Assembly: GCA_002331575.1 (NCBI GenBank)
Contig: DCZG01000004.1
Location: forward strand, 15,773-38,598
Direction of reading: 5' to 3'
Source of the DNA: Atopobium sp. UBA2090
GTDB taxonomy: Bacteria; Actinomycetota; Coriobacteriia; Coriobacteriales; Atopobiaceae
DNA length: 22,826 bases
Below are positions 1-9,200 of this stretch, piece by piece. Below the pieces are notes generated by a model. That model was not told the origin of the DNA. It did no database searches and worked only from the letters and a program-made list of their open reading frames with translations. The translations under genes were made by a program, and so were the position numbers. Each line of letters opens with the position of its first letter. Positions within the stretch are counted from its first letter, which is position 1.

Positions 1-2174
1 AGAAGGGGTGGCTCCTTGCGGACCGCCCTGTTGTAGAGAGCGCTGATCGCAAAGCACGTCAGACCGCCGGCGATGAGGGCGCCTACGCGAACCGTGGGCG
101 ACGAGGTCCAGACGTCAATCAACGCGAGCTTGCCCACCGCGCAGAGGGTTCCGTAGAGTCCGAACGAGCGCATGCCGCGGTTGACCAGGGCAAAGCCGAT
201 GCCGAGAAACGCCAGCGCCACGACCATGATCAGGAAGCTGTACGCATACGCCGCCGCACTGCCAGACGACTGGATTTCGAGTACCCCCACAAGCAGCAGA
301 CACAGGGCAATGCCGTTTTCTGTGGCACGCGCCAGGTCATCACGGTTGGCCTTCGCATCGCCGATTGCCCTCGCCAGCACCATCACACCGACAACGAAAT
401 AAACGCCTGGCCACAGGACCCATCCCGTCACGGGCATGCCAGTTACGGCAGCGATGAGAACGACGAGGTCCTCAGTCAGTCGCGGAGCCTGACGCTCCTT
501 CTCGACAGTGTTCCAGACACCTGCGAGCCTCAGCGACAGCAGGACGATCGAGGCGATGACGATGCCGGGATACGAGATGTCAGCCAGCTCGTTGGAAACG
601 CCCGGCAGGCCAACGGCAAGCATGAGGATGGCGACCACATGGAAGCGGTACTCCCACCGAGGACCCTCGGGGCCGAGCTTGCCGACAAGCGAACCCGAGC
701 ACCAGGCCATCAGCGCCTCACCAGCGACGAGCGTCATGGCGAGCACCGTCTGGAGCGGGGCAGATGCCATGCCACCAAACGAGAGGGCCTTGTCACACCA
801 TCCCAAAGAGACGAAGAGCACGTGGGTCGCCACGACAAAGATGGCAAAGACGTCATAGACGCGATCCCTTGTCCGCGAGGACAAATACATCGAGACGCCG
901 GCAAGCACGGGAGGCCAGACGAGCTGCAGCCAGAGGAAGACGGTCGAATGGCTGTGACACGCGACGGCGAAGGCGACGAACGTGGAGAACATCGCTGCTA
1001 GTGAAACGCTTCGCAGCTCATGGCCCAAGGCGAGTCTCTTGAGCTCTGCCCACGTTCGCACCGCCAGCATCACTGCAACGAGCGGCAGGGCAATTCTGCA
1101 CGGGACGAGATTGAGGCGGCTGAGACACTCGACCGCAACGAGTCCCCAGACGACTTCGGCCGCAATGTCGAACCCATGGGCCATAGAGGGGTTTGTCCCC
1201 TCCTCGAGAGGCAGTCCCCGTTCGACGTGGACGAGAATGGACGCCCCCGCAAACTGGATGAGAAGCACGGGCGTCCAAATCATCGTGACGTCCGTTACCC
1301 ATGGCCCCGCCTGGTTGGCAAGACCGGCGATGAGCGTCATGCCCAGCGACGCGAGCAGCCCGAGCCTCGACAGACGCTTGCAGGCGACGGCGTCGCCCAC
1401 GCAGATGACGGCCGTCGAGAGAGCCTGGTAGCCCACGAGGATGGGGACGTCAGCTGGGGAGATGTCCGCCGACCATGCGACATAGGCCGCGATGAGGGCG
1501 CCGATGTGGATGATGACGCCCATGGTAGGGGTGCCCGACGCCTTCACGAGGACGTATCCGCAGGCCGTCCACGCTGCCAGCAGAACGAGGAACGCCAGGG
1601 ACGACACGGCGTGGAAGACGAAGAACGTGACCATCACGGAGATGAAGAGAGCGCCCAGGCCACAGCCGAGAAGGGTCTGCGAGAAGGCGCTGATCCGACG
1701 GCGACAGGCCAGGATGCCAGCGACGGAGAATGCCAGGGACAGCAGGTACATCGAGGTGATCTTGGCGGAGTCGCTCATGAAGGGGACGACGAGGAAGCCC
1801 AGGAACGTGACGCCAGCGAGAATGAGCAGCGACGCCACGACACCCATGAGGTTCCTGCCGACCCATCCCTCGACGTCCCCGCTGGCAGCTTGCTGCGGCA
1901 CCGTCGGCAGGGGCTGAGACTGGGGCTGGGCAGCGGCAGCCGGGAACGGCGGCATGGGTGCACCGACGGGTCGCTGCACGGGGATGGGCTGTGGAGCAGC
2001 GATTGGTGACGTGGGGACGGGCGGCATGGGAGCCGAGGGCTGCTCGCCCCCGGAAAGTCGACGCACCTCCTGTTCGAGCCAGGTGATGCGCTTCTCGGCC
2101 GAGGCGAGCTTGCCAAATGCCAGGGCAACGGCAACGACAAGTGCCACGACCGCCAAGGTCATTCCGAATTCCAT
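1..2174 (-). CDS. DUF2339-type polytopic membrane protein (3' end beyond left edge)
   Basis: Reading the minus strand from the ATG at 2174 gives one open frame of about 724 codons that is still open at base 1, so the C-terminus is missing. It begins MEFGMTLAVVALVVAVALAFGK (one membrane segment). A short coiled region (EKRITWLEQEVRRL) and a Pro/Ala/Gln-rich linker follow, to about residue 95. After the motif EGWVGRNLMG comes a long series of hydrophobic segments. An N-terminal helix, coiled coil, Pro-rich linker, a W(I/V)GRNL motif and many transmembrane helices is the usual layout of DUF2339 membrane proteins, whose function is unknown. There is no strong Shine-Dalgarno before 2174; the ATG at 2162 is an alternative start. 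Family assignment is by pattern only; reading frame and membrane nature are directly visible. Confidence 0.8.
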   Translation of the reverse strand, partial: MEFGMTLAVVALVVAVALAFGKLASAEKRITWLEQEVRRLSGGEQPSAPMPPVPTSPIAAPQPIPVQRPVGAPMPPFPAAAAQPQSQPLPTVPQQAASGDVEGWVGRNLMGVVASLLILAGVTFLGFLVVPFMSDSAKITSMYLLSLAFSVAGILACRRRISAFSQTLLGCGLGALFISVMVTFFVFHAVSSLAFLVLLAAWTACGYVLVKASGTPTMGVIIHIGALIAAYVAWSADISPADVPILVGYQALSTAVICVGDAVACKRLSRLGLLASLGMTLIAGLANQAGPWVTDVTMIWTPVLLIQFAGASILVHVERGLPLEEGTNPSMAHGFDIAAEVVWGLVAVECLSRLNLVPCRIALPLVAVMLAVRTWAELKRLALGHELRSVSLAAMFSTFVAFAVACHSHSTVFLWLQLVWPPVLAGVSMYLSSRTRDRVYDVFAIFVVATHVLFVSLGWCDKALSFGGMASAPLQTVLAMTLVAGEALMAWCSGSLVGKLGPEGPRWEYRFHVVAILMLAVGLPGVSNELADISYPGIVIASIVLLSLRLAGVWNTVEKERQAPRLTEDLVVLIAAVTGMPVTGWVLWPGVYFVVGVMVLARAIGDAKANRDDLARATENGIALCLLLVGVLEIQSSGSAAAYAYSFLIMVVALAFLGIGFALVNRGMRSFGLYGTLCAVGKLALIDVWTSSPTVRVGALIAGGLTCFAISALYNRAVRKEPPL

Positions 2175-2220
2175 GCGCCATCCCGTCTACGGCATGTACG
2201 TGGTCAGAGGTTCTGATGCC

Positions 2221-2229
2221 AGCATACCA
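2221..2229 (-). promoter_or_regulatory. Possible extended -10 of the DUF2339 gene
   Basis: On the minus strand TGGTATGCT reads as an extended -10 (TGn plus TATGCT), about 47 bases upstream of the ATG at 2174. No good -35 was found, which fits an extended -10 or an activated promoter. Weak evidence. Confidence 0.35.
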
Positions 2230-2285
2230 TTCAGGTAGTAACGGACGTGGGAATCCGTAATGCGATGGGACGCGTGGCGAGAAGT

Positions 2286-2329
2286 GATGTACACGATTCA
2301 TGTAAGAAAACGTGTACATCATGTACACG
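2286..2329. promoter_or_regulatory. Operator-like palindrome cluster (TGTACA boxes)
   Basis: Three copies of a (G/C)ATGTACACG box lie here, each centred on TGTACA at 2288, 2313 and 2322. The second and third form a perfect 19-bp palindrome, CGTGTACATCATGTACACG (2311-2329), with 9-bp arms and a 1-bp centre. The first box (2286-2295) also forms a perfect 10-bp inverted repeat with 2311-2320. The cluster lies about 110-155 bp upstream of the DUF2339 start and downstream of the ATPase stop, so the DUF2339 promoter is the natural target. GT..TAC-N-GTA..AC symmetry is typical of dimeric repressors such as GntR or TetR proteins. The regulator is not in this window. Confidence 0.6.
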
Positions 2330-2440
2330 ATTCTCATGATTCAACCGAGCCACGAAGCGTGCCTCTCTACGCTGCGTTCCGTCTTGGGGACGGATGCGTA
2401 AGGGGCGCCCCCGCTGCCAGTAGGACTGCCCTCCTAATTC

Positions 2441-3820
2441 TTAGCTCTGGCGATTCGACGATGTCAGAATCCATCGCCAAGCGGGGACGATGTCGATCGT
2501 CCCTCCCTCGACGTGCTCTGTACCCTCTTCATCAAGTGTGATGATCTTGCCACAATCGAGTCCAACCGCCCGCATTGCAAGGCTCAGCGAGCCGAGCTCC
2601 CGGGAACGGGTCTTGTCTGAAGACATGTCAGCGCACGCTTGAACGAGTTCGTAAGGTTCACGAGATAGGGCGTCGCCTACGAGGAAGTCAACCTTTTCGC
2701 GCCTTGGGGAGGGCACGGTGTAGGAGCTCACCGTCTCGATGCGCCTGCCTGCGAGCCGACGAACAAGCTCGAGGTAAATGACCGTCTCAAATCGCTTTCC
2801 AAGGTCCTGTTGGCTCGCCCGCGAGACCGCGTGGACAAGTCCCGGGTCTATTGCATACACCTTCTGCTGGGCCGTCGTGGAAGGCTTGAGCCGCATGGTG
2901 AACTCTGGAAGGAGTCGATAGAGATAGGCCTGCTCCATGAGATGCGACAAGTCGTTGAGTTTCTTCCAGTAGGCCTGGTAGCCAAGGTCTGAGAGCTGCT
3001 CGGCGAGCTTGTTAAGCGAGAGGTCGCAACCCGTGTTGCGCAGCGCAAAGAGGGCAAGCTGATTGGCGAGGGCGATGTCCCCTCTTCCCGAGCGCTCGGC
3101 TACGTCCCTCGCCACCACGTCACGGACATAGCCCTGAAGCATCTCGATCCTGTCTTCGGGAATGAGATCCTGGACGCCAGGGAACCCGCCCGCGATGAGA
3201 TATGAGGAGAAGAGCCCCGACAGGCGCGTCGCGTCGCGCTGGGACACGGCGCCGATACCGGTAATTCCAGAAACGTCACGGGCGAGCGCGCCCTCTCCTG
3301 CAAACGAACAGTACTCGAGAAAGGAGAGTGGGAGCATCAGATGCGATTGCGAGCGACCACGCGACTGGGTGGCAATCTCCTCGGAGGAGAGCTTTGATGA
3401 CGAGCCTGTGACCACCATCGTGGCCTTCTCATGCTCACTCACCCGCTGTAGGATGGCTTGCCAGTCACCGAGCTCCTGGATCTCATCGAGAAGAAAATAG
3501 GCACCCTGGTCACGAGCAGAGGGAACCTGACGATAGTACTCCTCGATAATCGCGGATCCCATGCCTGGCACGAGAGGTTTGAGACGGTCGTCAGAGAAAT
3601 TGAAGTAGAAGATAGTGTCTCGATCTACACCGTTCTCGAGAAGTTGACGCATCTTCTGGAACAAGTAAAAGGTTTTGCCGCTCCTGCGCATACCCACGAC
3701 AATGTGGTAAGTATTGAACAACTTTGGGGTGGGAAGCGCACGGATTATCTCGCTTCGCGGCTTGAGCTCGGGCGGTTCGAATTCGAGGCTCTCTTTGACC
3801 AACGACTCGATGATGTTCAT
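2441..3820 (-). CDS. AAA_14 / DUF4143 family ATPase
   Basis: A 459-residue protein with a Walker A motif GMRRSGKT (residues 43-50), a Walker B YFLLDEIQEL (D112, E113) and the sensor-like VVTGSSSKLSSEE that is typical of AAA_14 ATPases. The C-terminal half, roughly 200-430, reads as DUF4143, with a winged-helix-like part and then a nuclease-like fold (KVDFLVGDA). Such proteins are widespread and often multicopy in anaerobes; their role is not settled. The start ATG at 3820 has no partner gene close by: the gene stands alone between the DUF2339 gene downstream and the divergent regulator operon. Its promoter region is markedly AT-rich compared with the window, which may indicate horizontal acquisition. 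Assignment is by motif. Confidence 0.85.
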   Translation of the reverse strand: MNIIESLVKESLEFEPPELKPRSEIIRALPTPKLFNTYHIVVGMRRSGKTFYLFQKMRQLLENGVDRDTIFYFNFSDDRLKPLVPGMGSAIIEEYYRQVPSARDQGAYFLLDEIQELGDWQAILQRVSEHEKATMVVTGSSSKLSSEEIATQSRGRSQSHLMLPLSFLEYCSFAGEGALARDVSGITGIGAVSQRDATRLSGLFSSYLIAGGFPGVQDLIPEDRIEMLQGYVRDVVARDVAERSGRGDIALANQLALFALRNTGCDLSLNKLAEQLSDLGYQAYWKKLNDLSHLMEQAYLYRLLPEFTMRLKPSTTAQQKVYAIDPGLVHAVSRASQQDLGKRFETVIYLELVRRLAGRRIETVSSYTVPSPRREKVDFLVGDALSREPYELVQACADMSSDKTRSRELGSLSLAMRAVGLDCGKIITLDEEGTEHVEGGTIDIVPAWRWILTSSNRQS

Positions 3821-3843
3821 TGCGTCTCCCGAAGCTGCGTCAT

Positions 3844-3899
3844 ACTTCTAATTTCTCTTAAGAAATATAGTGTACTACTTCGTAAATGAATTTAGAAGT
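3844..3899. promoter_or_regulatory. AT-rich region with inverted repeat upstream of the ATPase
   Basis: ACTTCTAA (3844-3851) and TTAGAAGT (3892-3899) form a perfect 8-bp inverted repeat. It extends with mismatches to about 12 bp (ACTTCTAATTTC / GAATTTAGAAGT). Inside is a smaller symmetric element around CTTAAG and a minus-strand TATATT that could serve as a -10. It lies 24-79 bp upstream of the ATPase ATG, so it is probably its promoter/operator. Confidence 0.45.
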
Positions 3900-3981
3900 T
3901 GAAGCTCTCGTTTCGAGCCGGCAGGCGGGGTGCCGTAATCAGCTCCGCCCGGTTCTGCTCGCCAGGCTACACCTAACCGCC

Positions 3982-4009
3982 TTGCCATTTGATAAGCTAG
4001 GGATACTAT
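3982..4009 (+). promoter_or_regulatory. Sigma70-type promoter for the LytTR two-component operon
   Basis: TTGCCA (3982-3987) and TACTAT (4004-4009) are separated by 16 bp, giving a transcription start near 4016, about 55 bases before the response regulator ATG. Sequence match only. Confidence 0.55.
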
Positions 4010-4070
4010 GGTCTGCCCCCGAGACCACCGCACGTGAGAGCGCATCAAGAGCCGTGCGAAAGGTGCTGCG

Positions 4071-4787
4071 ATGTATCGAATGCTCATAGTGGAGGACAGC
4101 CAGGAGGAGGCGGATCGTCTCGCCGCCCACCTCAAGCGCTACGCCTCCGAGCACGACGAGGAGTTCGAGATCGACCGTCTTGTCAGCGCGCACTCGCTCG
4201 TCGCCCGAAGCCATCAGGCAGACCTCGTCTTTCTCGACATCGACCTCCCCGGCGAGAAGAACGGCATGGAGGCTGCTGCTGACCTGCGAAGATACGATAC
4301 GGTCACCCCGCTCGTCTTCGTCACGAACCTGGCGCAGTTCGCCGTCCGAGGCTACTCGGTCAACGCCATCGACTTCCTCGTGAAGCCGGTTCGCTATTAC
4401 GACCTGGCCATGTGCATGGATCGAGCGCTCCTCGTGGTGAGACACCGAGGCGGAAACGCCATCAGCATCCCCACGCATGACGGAATGCATGTGACCGCGA
4501 TTCGCGACATCATCTACGTCGAGGTCACGGGACACTACCTCGACTACCACCTTGTCGGCAAAAATGAGCCGCTGCGAGTGCGCGGGTCCCTTGAAGATGT
4601 TGCTCGTAGCCTCGCAGGCACGTCGTTTGTCCGCGTTGCCAAAAGCCACCTTGCAAACATGTCCCATATCAAGGATGTCCAGGGGGACGAGGTCCGCATG
4701 GACTCCGGCGACACGCTCTACTTCACGCGGACGAAGAAGCGAGAGGCGCTCGCGACCATCGCGGCCTTTCTCGGCGGCAGCACATGA
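4071..4787 (+). CDS. LytTR-family response regulator
   Basis: A 238-residue protein. Residues 1-120 form a receiver domain with the acidic pocket E7/D8 (VED), the phosphoacceptor D56 in LVFLDIDLP, the switch Thr85 (FVTN) and the conserved Lys105 (VKPV). Residues about 130-236 form a LytTR DNA-binding domain, with typical RDIIYVEVTGHYLDYH and FVRVAKSHLANMSHI segments. LytTR proteins bind pairs of short direct repeats and usually control secreted products, bacteriocins or quorum responses. AAAGG upstream supports ATG 4071; a second in-frame ATG lies three codons later. The stop overlaps the sensor kinase start by four bases (ATGA), so the two are translationally coupled and form a cognate pair. 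All pocket residues are intact. Confidence 0.95.
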   Translation: MYRMLIVEDSQEEADRLAAHLKRYASEHDEEFEIDRLVSAHSLVARSHQADLVFLDIDLPGEKNGMEAAADLRRYDTVTPLVFVTNLAQFAVRGYSVNAIDFLVKPVRYYDLAMCMDRALLVVRHRGGNAISIPTHDGMHVTAIRDIIYVEVTGHYLDYHLVGKNEPLRVRGSLEDVARSLAGTSFVRVAKSHLANMSHIKDVQGDEVRMDSGDTLYFTRTKKREALATIAAFLGGST

Positions 4788-6106
4788 CGAATCCATCAGA
4801 CATGCAGCTGGTCTCCGCGACCTTTCCGATCATCCTGACCGCCTCGCTGTTCACGGCGGCGAAGATCATCCTCGCCATCTGGCTCTTTGTCCGGAAGCTC
4901 CCGCACAGGAACCGCTTCGCCCTACGTGCAGTGGTCGTCTTCGCAGTCGTTCTCGTCGCTGTTGTCGCCGGGTCGTGGGTCGGCACCGTCCAGAATCCGA
5001 GTCTGACCACATCGAACCGCTATCTCGCTCAGGCCGCGGTCTTCATTCCCCTTCCCATCGCGTGCCTGGCAGCGACCGCATGGCTGTACGACGCCTCGCC
5101 ATGGACCCTGCTGTTCTGCGTGACGGCCGGCTACACGCTGCAGAACATCGCAAGCTCTGCCGAGACGTTCAACTGGCTGCTGTCACTCGTGCTCACGGGC
5201 GGGGTATCCGAACCCTTCGCAGCCCTTGACATGCTCGTTACCCCACTCGTCATCTATGTGGTGGGCTATCTGGTGCTCGTACGACGTATCGAGCGAGAGG
5301 GACTCGAGCTCATCCAGGACCGCAAGATGCTCCTCATGATTCTGGCGCTGCTCGCCCTGGTCATTGGTTTCGACCTCGTCAACAAGCAGCTCGAGGAAAT
5401 CGGGACGCCGGTGGAGTACGTCATCATCCTGCGCGTCTTCCATTCCTGCGTCTGCGTGTTCATGCTGCTGCTGGAGTACGAGATGCTCTACAGCAAGAGT
5501 CTCAAGACGGAGATCTCAACGATGTCGCGCGTCATGGAGGGCGAGCGGAGACACCTCGAGCTTTCGCGCGAGAGCATCCAGGCGATAAACGCTCGCTGCC
5601 ACGATATCCGCCATCAGGTCCTGAAGCAGCTCACCCGCGACGACTCCCCTCATGACAGAGAGACCCTCACTGCAATCGCACGGGAGATCAGCATCTACGA
5701 CTCCCAGGTCAAGACGGGCAACGAGACCCTGGATGTCGTCATCACCGAGAAGGGACTCCTCTGCGAGCGAGAGGGCATCTCCCTGTCCTGCATCGCAGAC
5801 GGCTCAGCGCTCTCATTCATGTCGGCCACCGACATCTACGCCCTCTTTGGTACCGTGCTTGGCGATGCGATGGACGCGGCACAGGCGAACGACGACCTCT
5901 CCTGCCGTCGCATCGTGGTAAACGTCCACCAAGCCATGGGCTTCGTCTCGACACACATCGAGTACCCTGCCTCGGGGGCAGCCGAGAGGGATGCATCCGT
6001 TCCCCTGCGGCTCATCGTCGAGTCCTACGGCGGCACACTTGAGCCGAGCGAGAAGAACGGCGTCCGTCGGGTGGACATCCTCTTCCCCGCCAACCCCCGT
6101 AGCTAG
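4784..6106 (+). CDS. GHKL (AgrC-like) sensor histidine kinase, degenerate ATP-binding motifs
   Basis: A 440-residue protein. The first ~225 residues hold about six hydrophobic segments typical of AgrC-type peptide or membrane sensors. A coiled linker leads to a dimerisation/phosphoacceptor region, INARCHDIRHQVLKQ, with H273 as the likely phosphorylated His. The C-terminal 150 residues read as a GHKL ATPase, but the N-box is altered: the usual NLLxNAxEA is TVLGDAMDAA (T357 and D361 in place of the two Asn). A clear GLGL G-box is also missing before the terminal ESYGGTLEPSEKNGVRRVDILFP-like end. Autophosphorylation may be weak or nonstandard, or the protein may act mainly as a phosphatase or signal-binding partner. 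It overlaps the response regulator by 4 bp. Confidence 0.9.
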   Translation: MTNPSDMQLVSATFPIILTASLFTAAKIILAIWLFVRKLPHRNRFALRAVVVFAVVLVAVVAGSWVGTVQNPSLTTSNRYLAQAAVFIPLPIACLAATAWLYDASPWTLLFCVTAGYTLQNIASSAETFNWLLSLVLTGGVSEPFAALDMLVTPLVIYVVGYLVLVRRIEREGLELIQDRKMLLMILALLALVIGFDLVNKQLEEIGTPVEYVIILRVFHSCVCVFMLLLEYEMLYSKSLKTEISTMSRVMEGERRHLELSRESIQAINARCHDIRHQVLKQLTRDDSPHDRETLTAIAREISIYDSQVKTGNETLDVVITEKGLLCEREGISLSCIADGSALSFMSATDIYALFGTVLGDAMDAAQANDDLSCRRIVVNVHQAMGFVSTHIEYPASGAAERDASVPLRLIVESYGGTLEPSEKNGVRRVDILFPANPRS

Positions 6107-6122
6107 GGCATCGGGGTAGCGC

Positions 6123-6155
6123 AGGGGCCCCAGCCTTCGATCGGACTGGGGCCCT
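6123..6155. terminator. GC-rich hairpin between convergent sensor kinase and GH3 genes
   Basis: GGGCCCCAG (6125-6133) pairs with CTGGGGCCC (6146-6154) around a 12-base loop. There is no clean U-tract on either strand. It lies between the kinase stop (6106) and the GH3 stop (6203), so it probably serves as a shared terminator for the convergent genes. Confidence 0.6.
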
Positions 6156-6202
6156 CTGACTTCATGCAGATTCCCTACCTCATCGAGAGCTGTAGACGGG
6201 TT

Positions 6203-9200
6203 CTACTCCTCGACGACAGCCGCCTTGCGGCTTCTTCTCGGCTTGTACTTCTCGGGGTGGCGCTTCTCGTCACGTGCGCGGGCGACGAGTCGCCAGATGT
6301 AGAGACCGACGAGCGCCCAGAGCACGACCGTGGCGGCAATCGCGCCGATTCTCCAGCCGGGCATGCTCGTGGTGTAGGTCGCGCCTGGCGCAGCACCCTG
6401 AGTTGCGTTGGAGTTCGCAAGCGTATAGGCGATGTCATGGATGGAGTTCCTCATCGCCCAGCGCGCAGTCGCGCTGTCGTAGTCGTTCAGGTTCCACATG
6501 AAGGGCATGTACATGCAGAGATAGGCATCGGATCCCGTGCGCAGGCAGAGATCGCGGAAGTTGTTGTCGCCCCATACCCAGTAGTCGGTGTAGACCGTGC
6601 CGCGGAATCCCCACTCGCCGCGGAGCACGTTCTGGAGGAGGTTGGGGTTGACCGTGCCGAGTCTGGTTCCCACGCCCGCCTGTGAGGGCATGATGCCGGT
6701 TGTGGCGCGCATGACCTTCGTCGTGGTGGCGCCGGTCTCGTCAGCGGTGTACTTGACCGTCATGCGCGAGTCCTTGACAGCCATCTCGAACGGCTTGAAG
6801 TAGAGCTCGCGCATGGTCTGCTCGTCCGCCCAGACGCTCGCGAGGTTCGAGCGGTTGGTCTCGGTGTCGTTGAGCGCGAAGTGCTTGAGCGTGACGTAGA
6901 GGCCCTGGTCGCCCGCCCCGGAGATTGCCTGGGTGGCAAGGGCGCCCGAGAGGACGGGGTCCTCGGAGTAGTATTCGAAGACGCGTCCGGAGAAGGGACT
7001 CCTGTGCAGGTTCACCGCCGGGCAGTACCAGCCCGTGATGCCGTTGGCCAGCGCCTCCTGACCGAAGGCGGCACCCACGCGATAGAGCAGCACGGTGTTC
7101 CAGGTCGATGCCATGACCGGCCCAAACGGGAAGGACGAGGACTTGCTCATGTCGTAGGAGTTCTGCATGCCGCTCTCGACCTTGAGGCCGTTCGCCCCGT
7201 CCTCGATCTTCGTCTCGGGAATGCCGAGTGAGCTCACCGAACCCAGCGCATAGGAGGCACCGGCAAAGTCGCGAAGAATGCCGTCCTTGTCGCCGCTCCA
7301 GTCGATCTGGTCGAGGAACGCGTCCCACTTAGGATCGTCATAGGCGACACCGCGCATCGAGGCCAGCGTGAGCCCGTTTGTGGCACCCGAGGTCGGCTGC
7401 TCGGACTCGTAGACGAGGCTTCCCTCCACGTCTCCGTAGGTGGGGTCGGTCGCAACGTCAAAGGTCGTGTCCTGGCCGAGCTGATCGGCGTATTTCTGGT
7501 CGAGCGACTTCGTGCGGTTCGCGACGGTCTGGGGCTTGGTCCCCTCCCAGTCGGCGCGCGAGAGAATCGTGGACTCCTCGTTCATGTAATCGCTCGAGGT
7601 CTGGAACTCGTTCGTCGCGGCGACATACGTCCCGGTCATCGCCTGGTCGGTCGCATTGCCGGCGTCGTCGAGCTCGGACTGGGCATCCCTGTCGGACGTC
7701 CGGATGTGCGCGTCATCCGACCCGTCATACCAGATGGTGTCAGGAATCGTGGTCGTGCGCGTCTCGATGACATCGTGACTGTCGGACCTCAGCGAGATCT
7801 GGTAGTCGCCGCCCTCGAGCAGGTAGCAGCCGGTCGTGCCATCGGGGTTCGCGTGCGTGTAGCAGTACGAGGCCATGTCCTCCTTCGAGAAGGAGAGCGT
7901 GAGCGTCTGGCTCTCGCCCGGGGCGAGAAGTTCGGTCTTGTCGAAGGCGATGAGGTTCGCGACGGGCTTCTCGACCTTGTCGTCGATGTCGAGCTGCGTG
8001 TAGGGAGCACCGTAGTAGAGCTGGACGACGTCCTTGCCCGCGTAGGTACCCGTGTTCGTGACGGCCACCTGCACGTTGATGTCATCACCCGCGTCATCGT
8101 AGCCGATGATCTGCTGGGAGAAGCTCGTGTACGAGAGACCGTAGCCAAAGGGGTAGGTGACGGCACCCGCCGTCGCCGTGGCTCCCTTGCCGTCGAGCGT
8201 TCCATAAGTGAAGGCGTCGTCCATCACGTCAGCGGTCTCGTAGTAGCGATAGCCGACGTAGACGCCCTCCTGGTAGTCGGTGTAGTAGCGATTGAACTCG
8301 CCGGCCTGGCCGCCGAGCGAGGCGCTTGAGGTAGTGACGTTGTCGTATGAGAAGCTGCCGATGTTCTGGTAGGAGGGGTCGGTCGTGAAGTCGGTGGCCC
8401 AGGTGTCGACGGTACGACCCGAGGGGTTCACGTCACCGTCCATGATGGAGGCAAGCTCGGAGAAGCCAAGCTCACCAGGCTGGCCGACCCATACGATGGC
8501 ATCCGCCTCGTACTCGCCAGACATGAGCGGTGCGACCTCCATGGGCTGCGAGGCGACGAGCACGACGACGACCCTCGCGCACTTCTCCTTTGCGACCTTG
8601 ATGGTCTGCTTCTCGTTCTCCGACAGTGCCAGGTAGTGAGGGGTGCCGTCAGAATAGGCGTCATACTTCATGTCCGAGCCCTCTTGACCAGCACGGCTGA
8701 TGAAGACGACCCCCGTGGTGTCGGACAGGTCTCCGAGCCCGTCATAGACGGACGGGTCGTACTCGTAGATGAAGCTGTTGCCGCCGAGCATGCTGCCGGC
8801 CTTGCCTGCTTCGGTCGTACCCGGTGCCTCCTTGAGAGGCTCGGGGTCGCCAGCCGCAGTCATGACGTCAATGGCAGAGGTGTCCACGGTATATGCCTTG
8901 CCGAGGCCGTCCTGGGCATTGACCGGGTCGACCGACCATTTGGCTGAGCCGCCACTCGACACCTGACCATAGACTGGGTTGATGGCCGCATAGCCAAAGG
9001 GCGACACGGTCGAGCCCTTTGCGAGCGGGAGGACGCCGTCGTCCTTGAGGAGGACCGTGCCCTCCTGCAGGACCTCGTCCGCCACATCGTATGCGGCATC
9101 CTTTGCCTCGTCCGAGCTCGAATACTGCTCGTCGTAGTAGGAGGTGTCCCAGCCCTCTGTTCCCTCTGGCTCGTTCACAGTCTGGGTTCCGTTGCCGAGA

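Noticed and set aside
1020..2009. Long plus-strand frame opposite the left-edge membrane protein
   Set aside because: Its sequence is Arg/Glu/Asp/His-rich without domains; the minus-strand frame encodes a coherent polytopic membrane protein.
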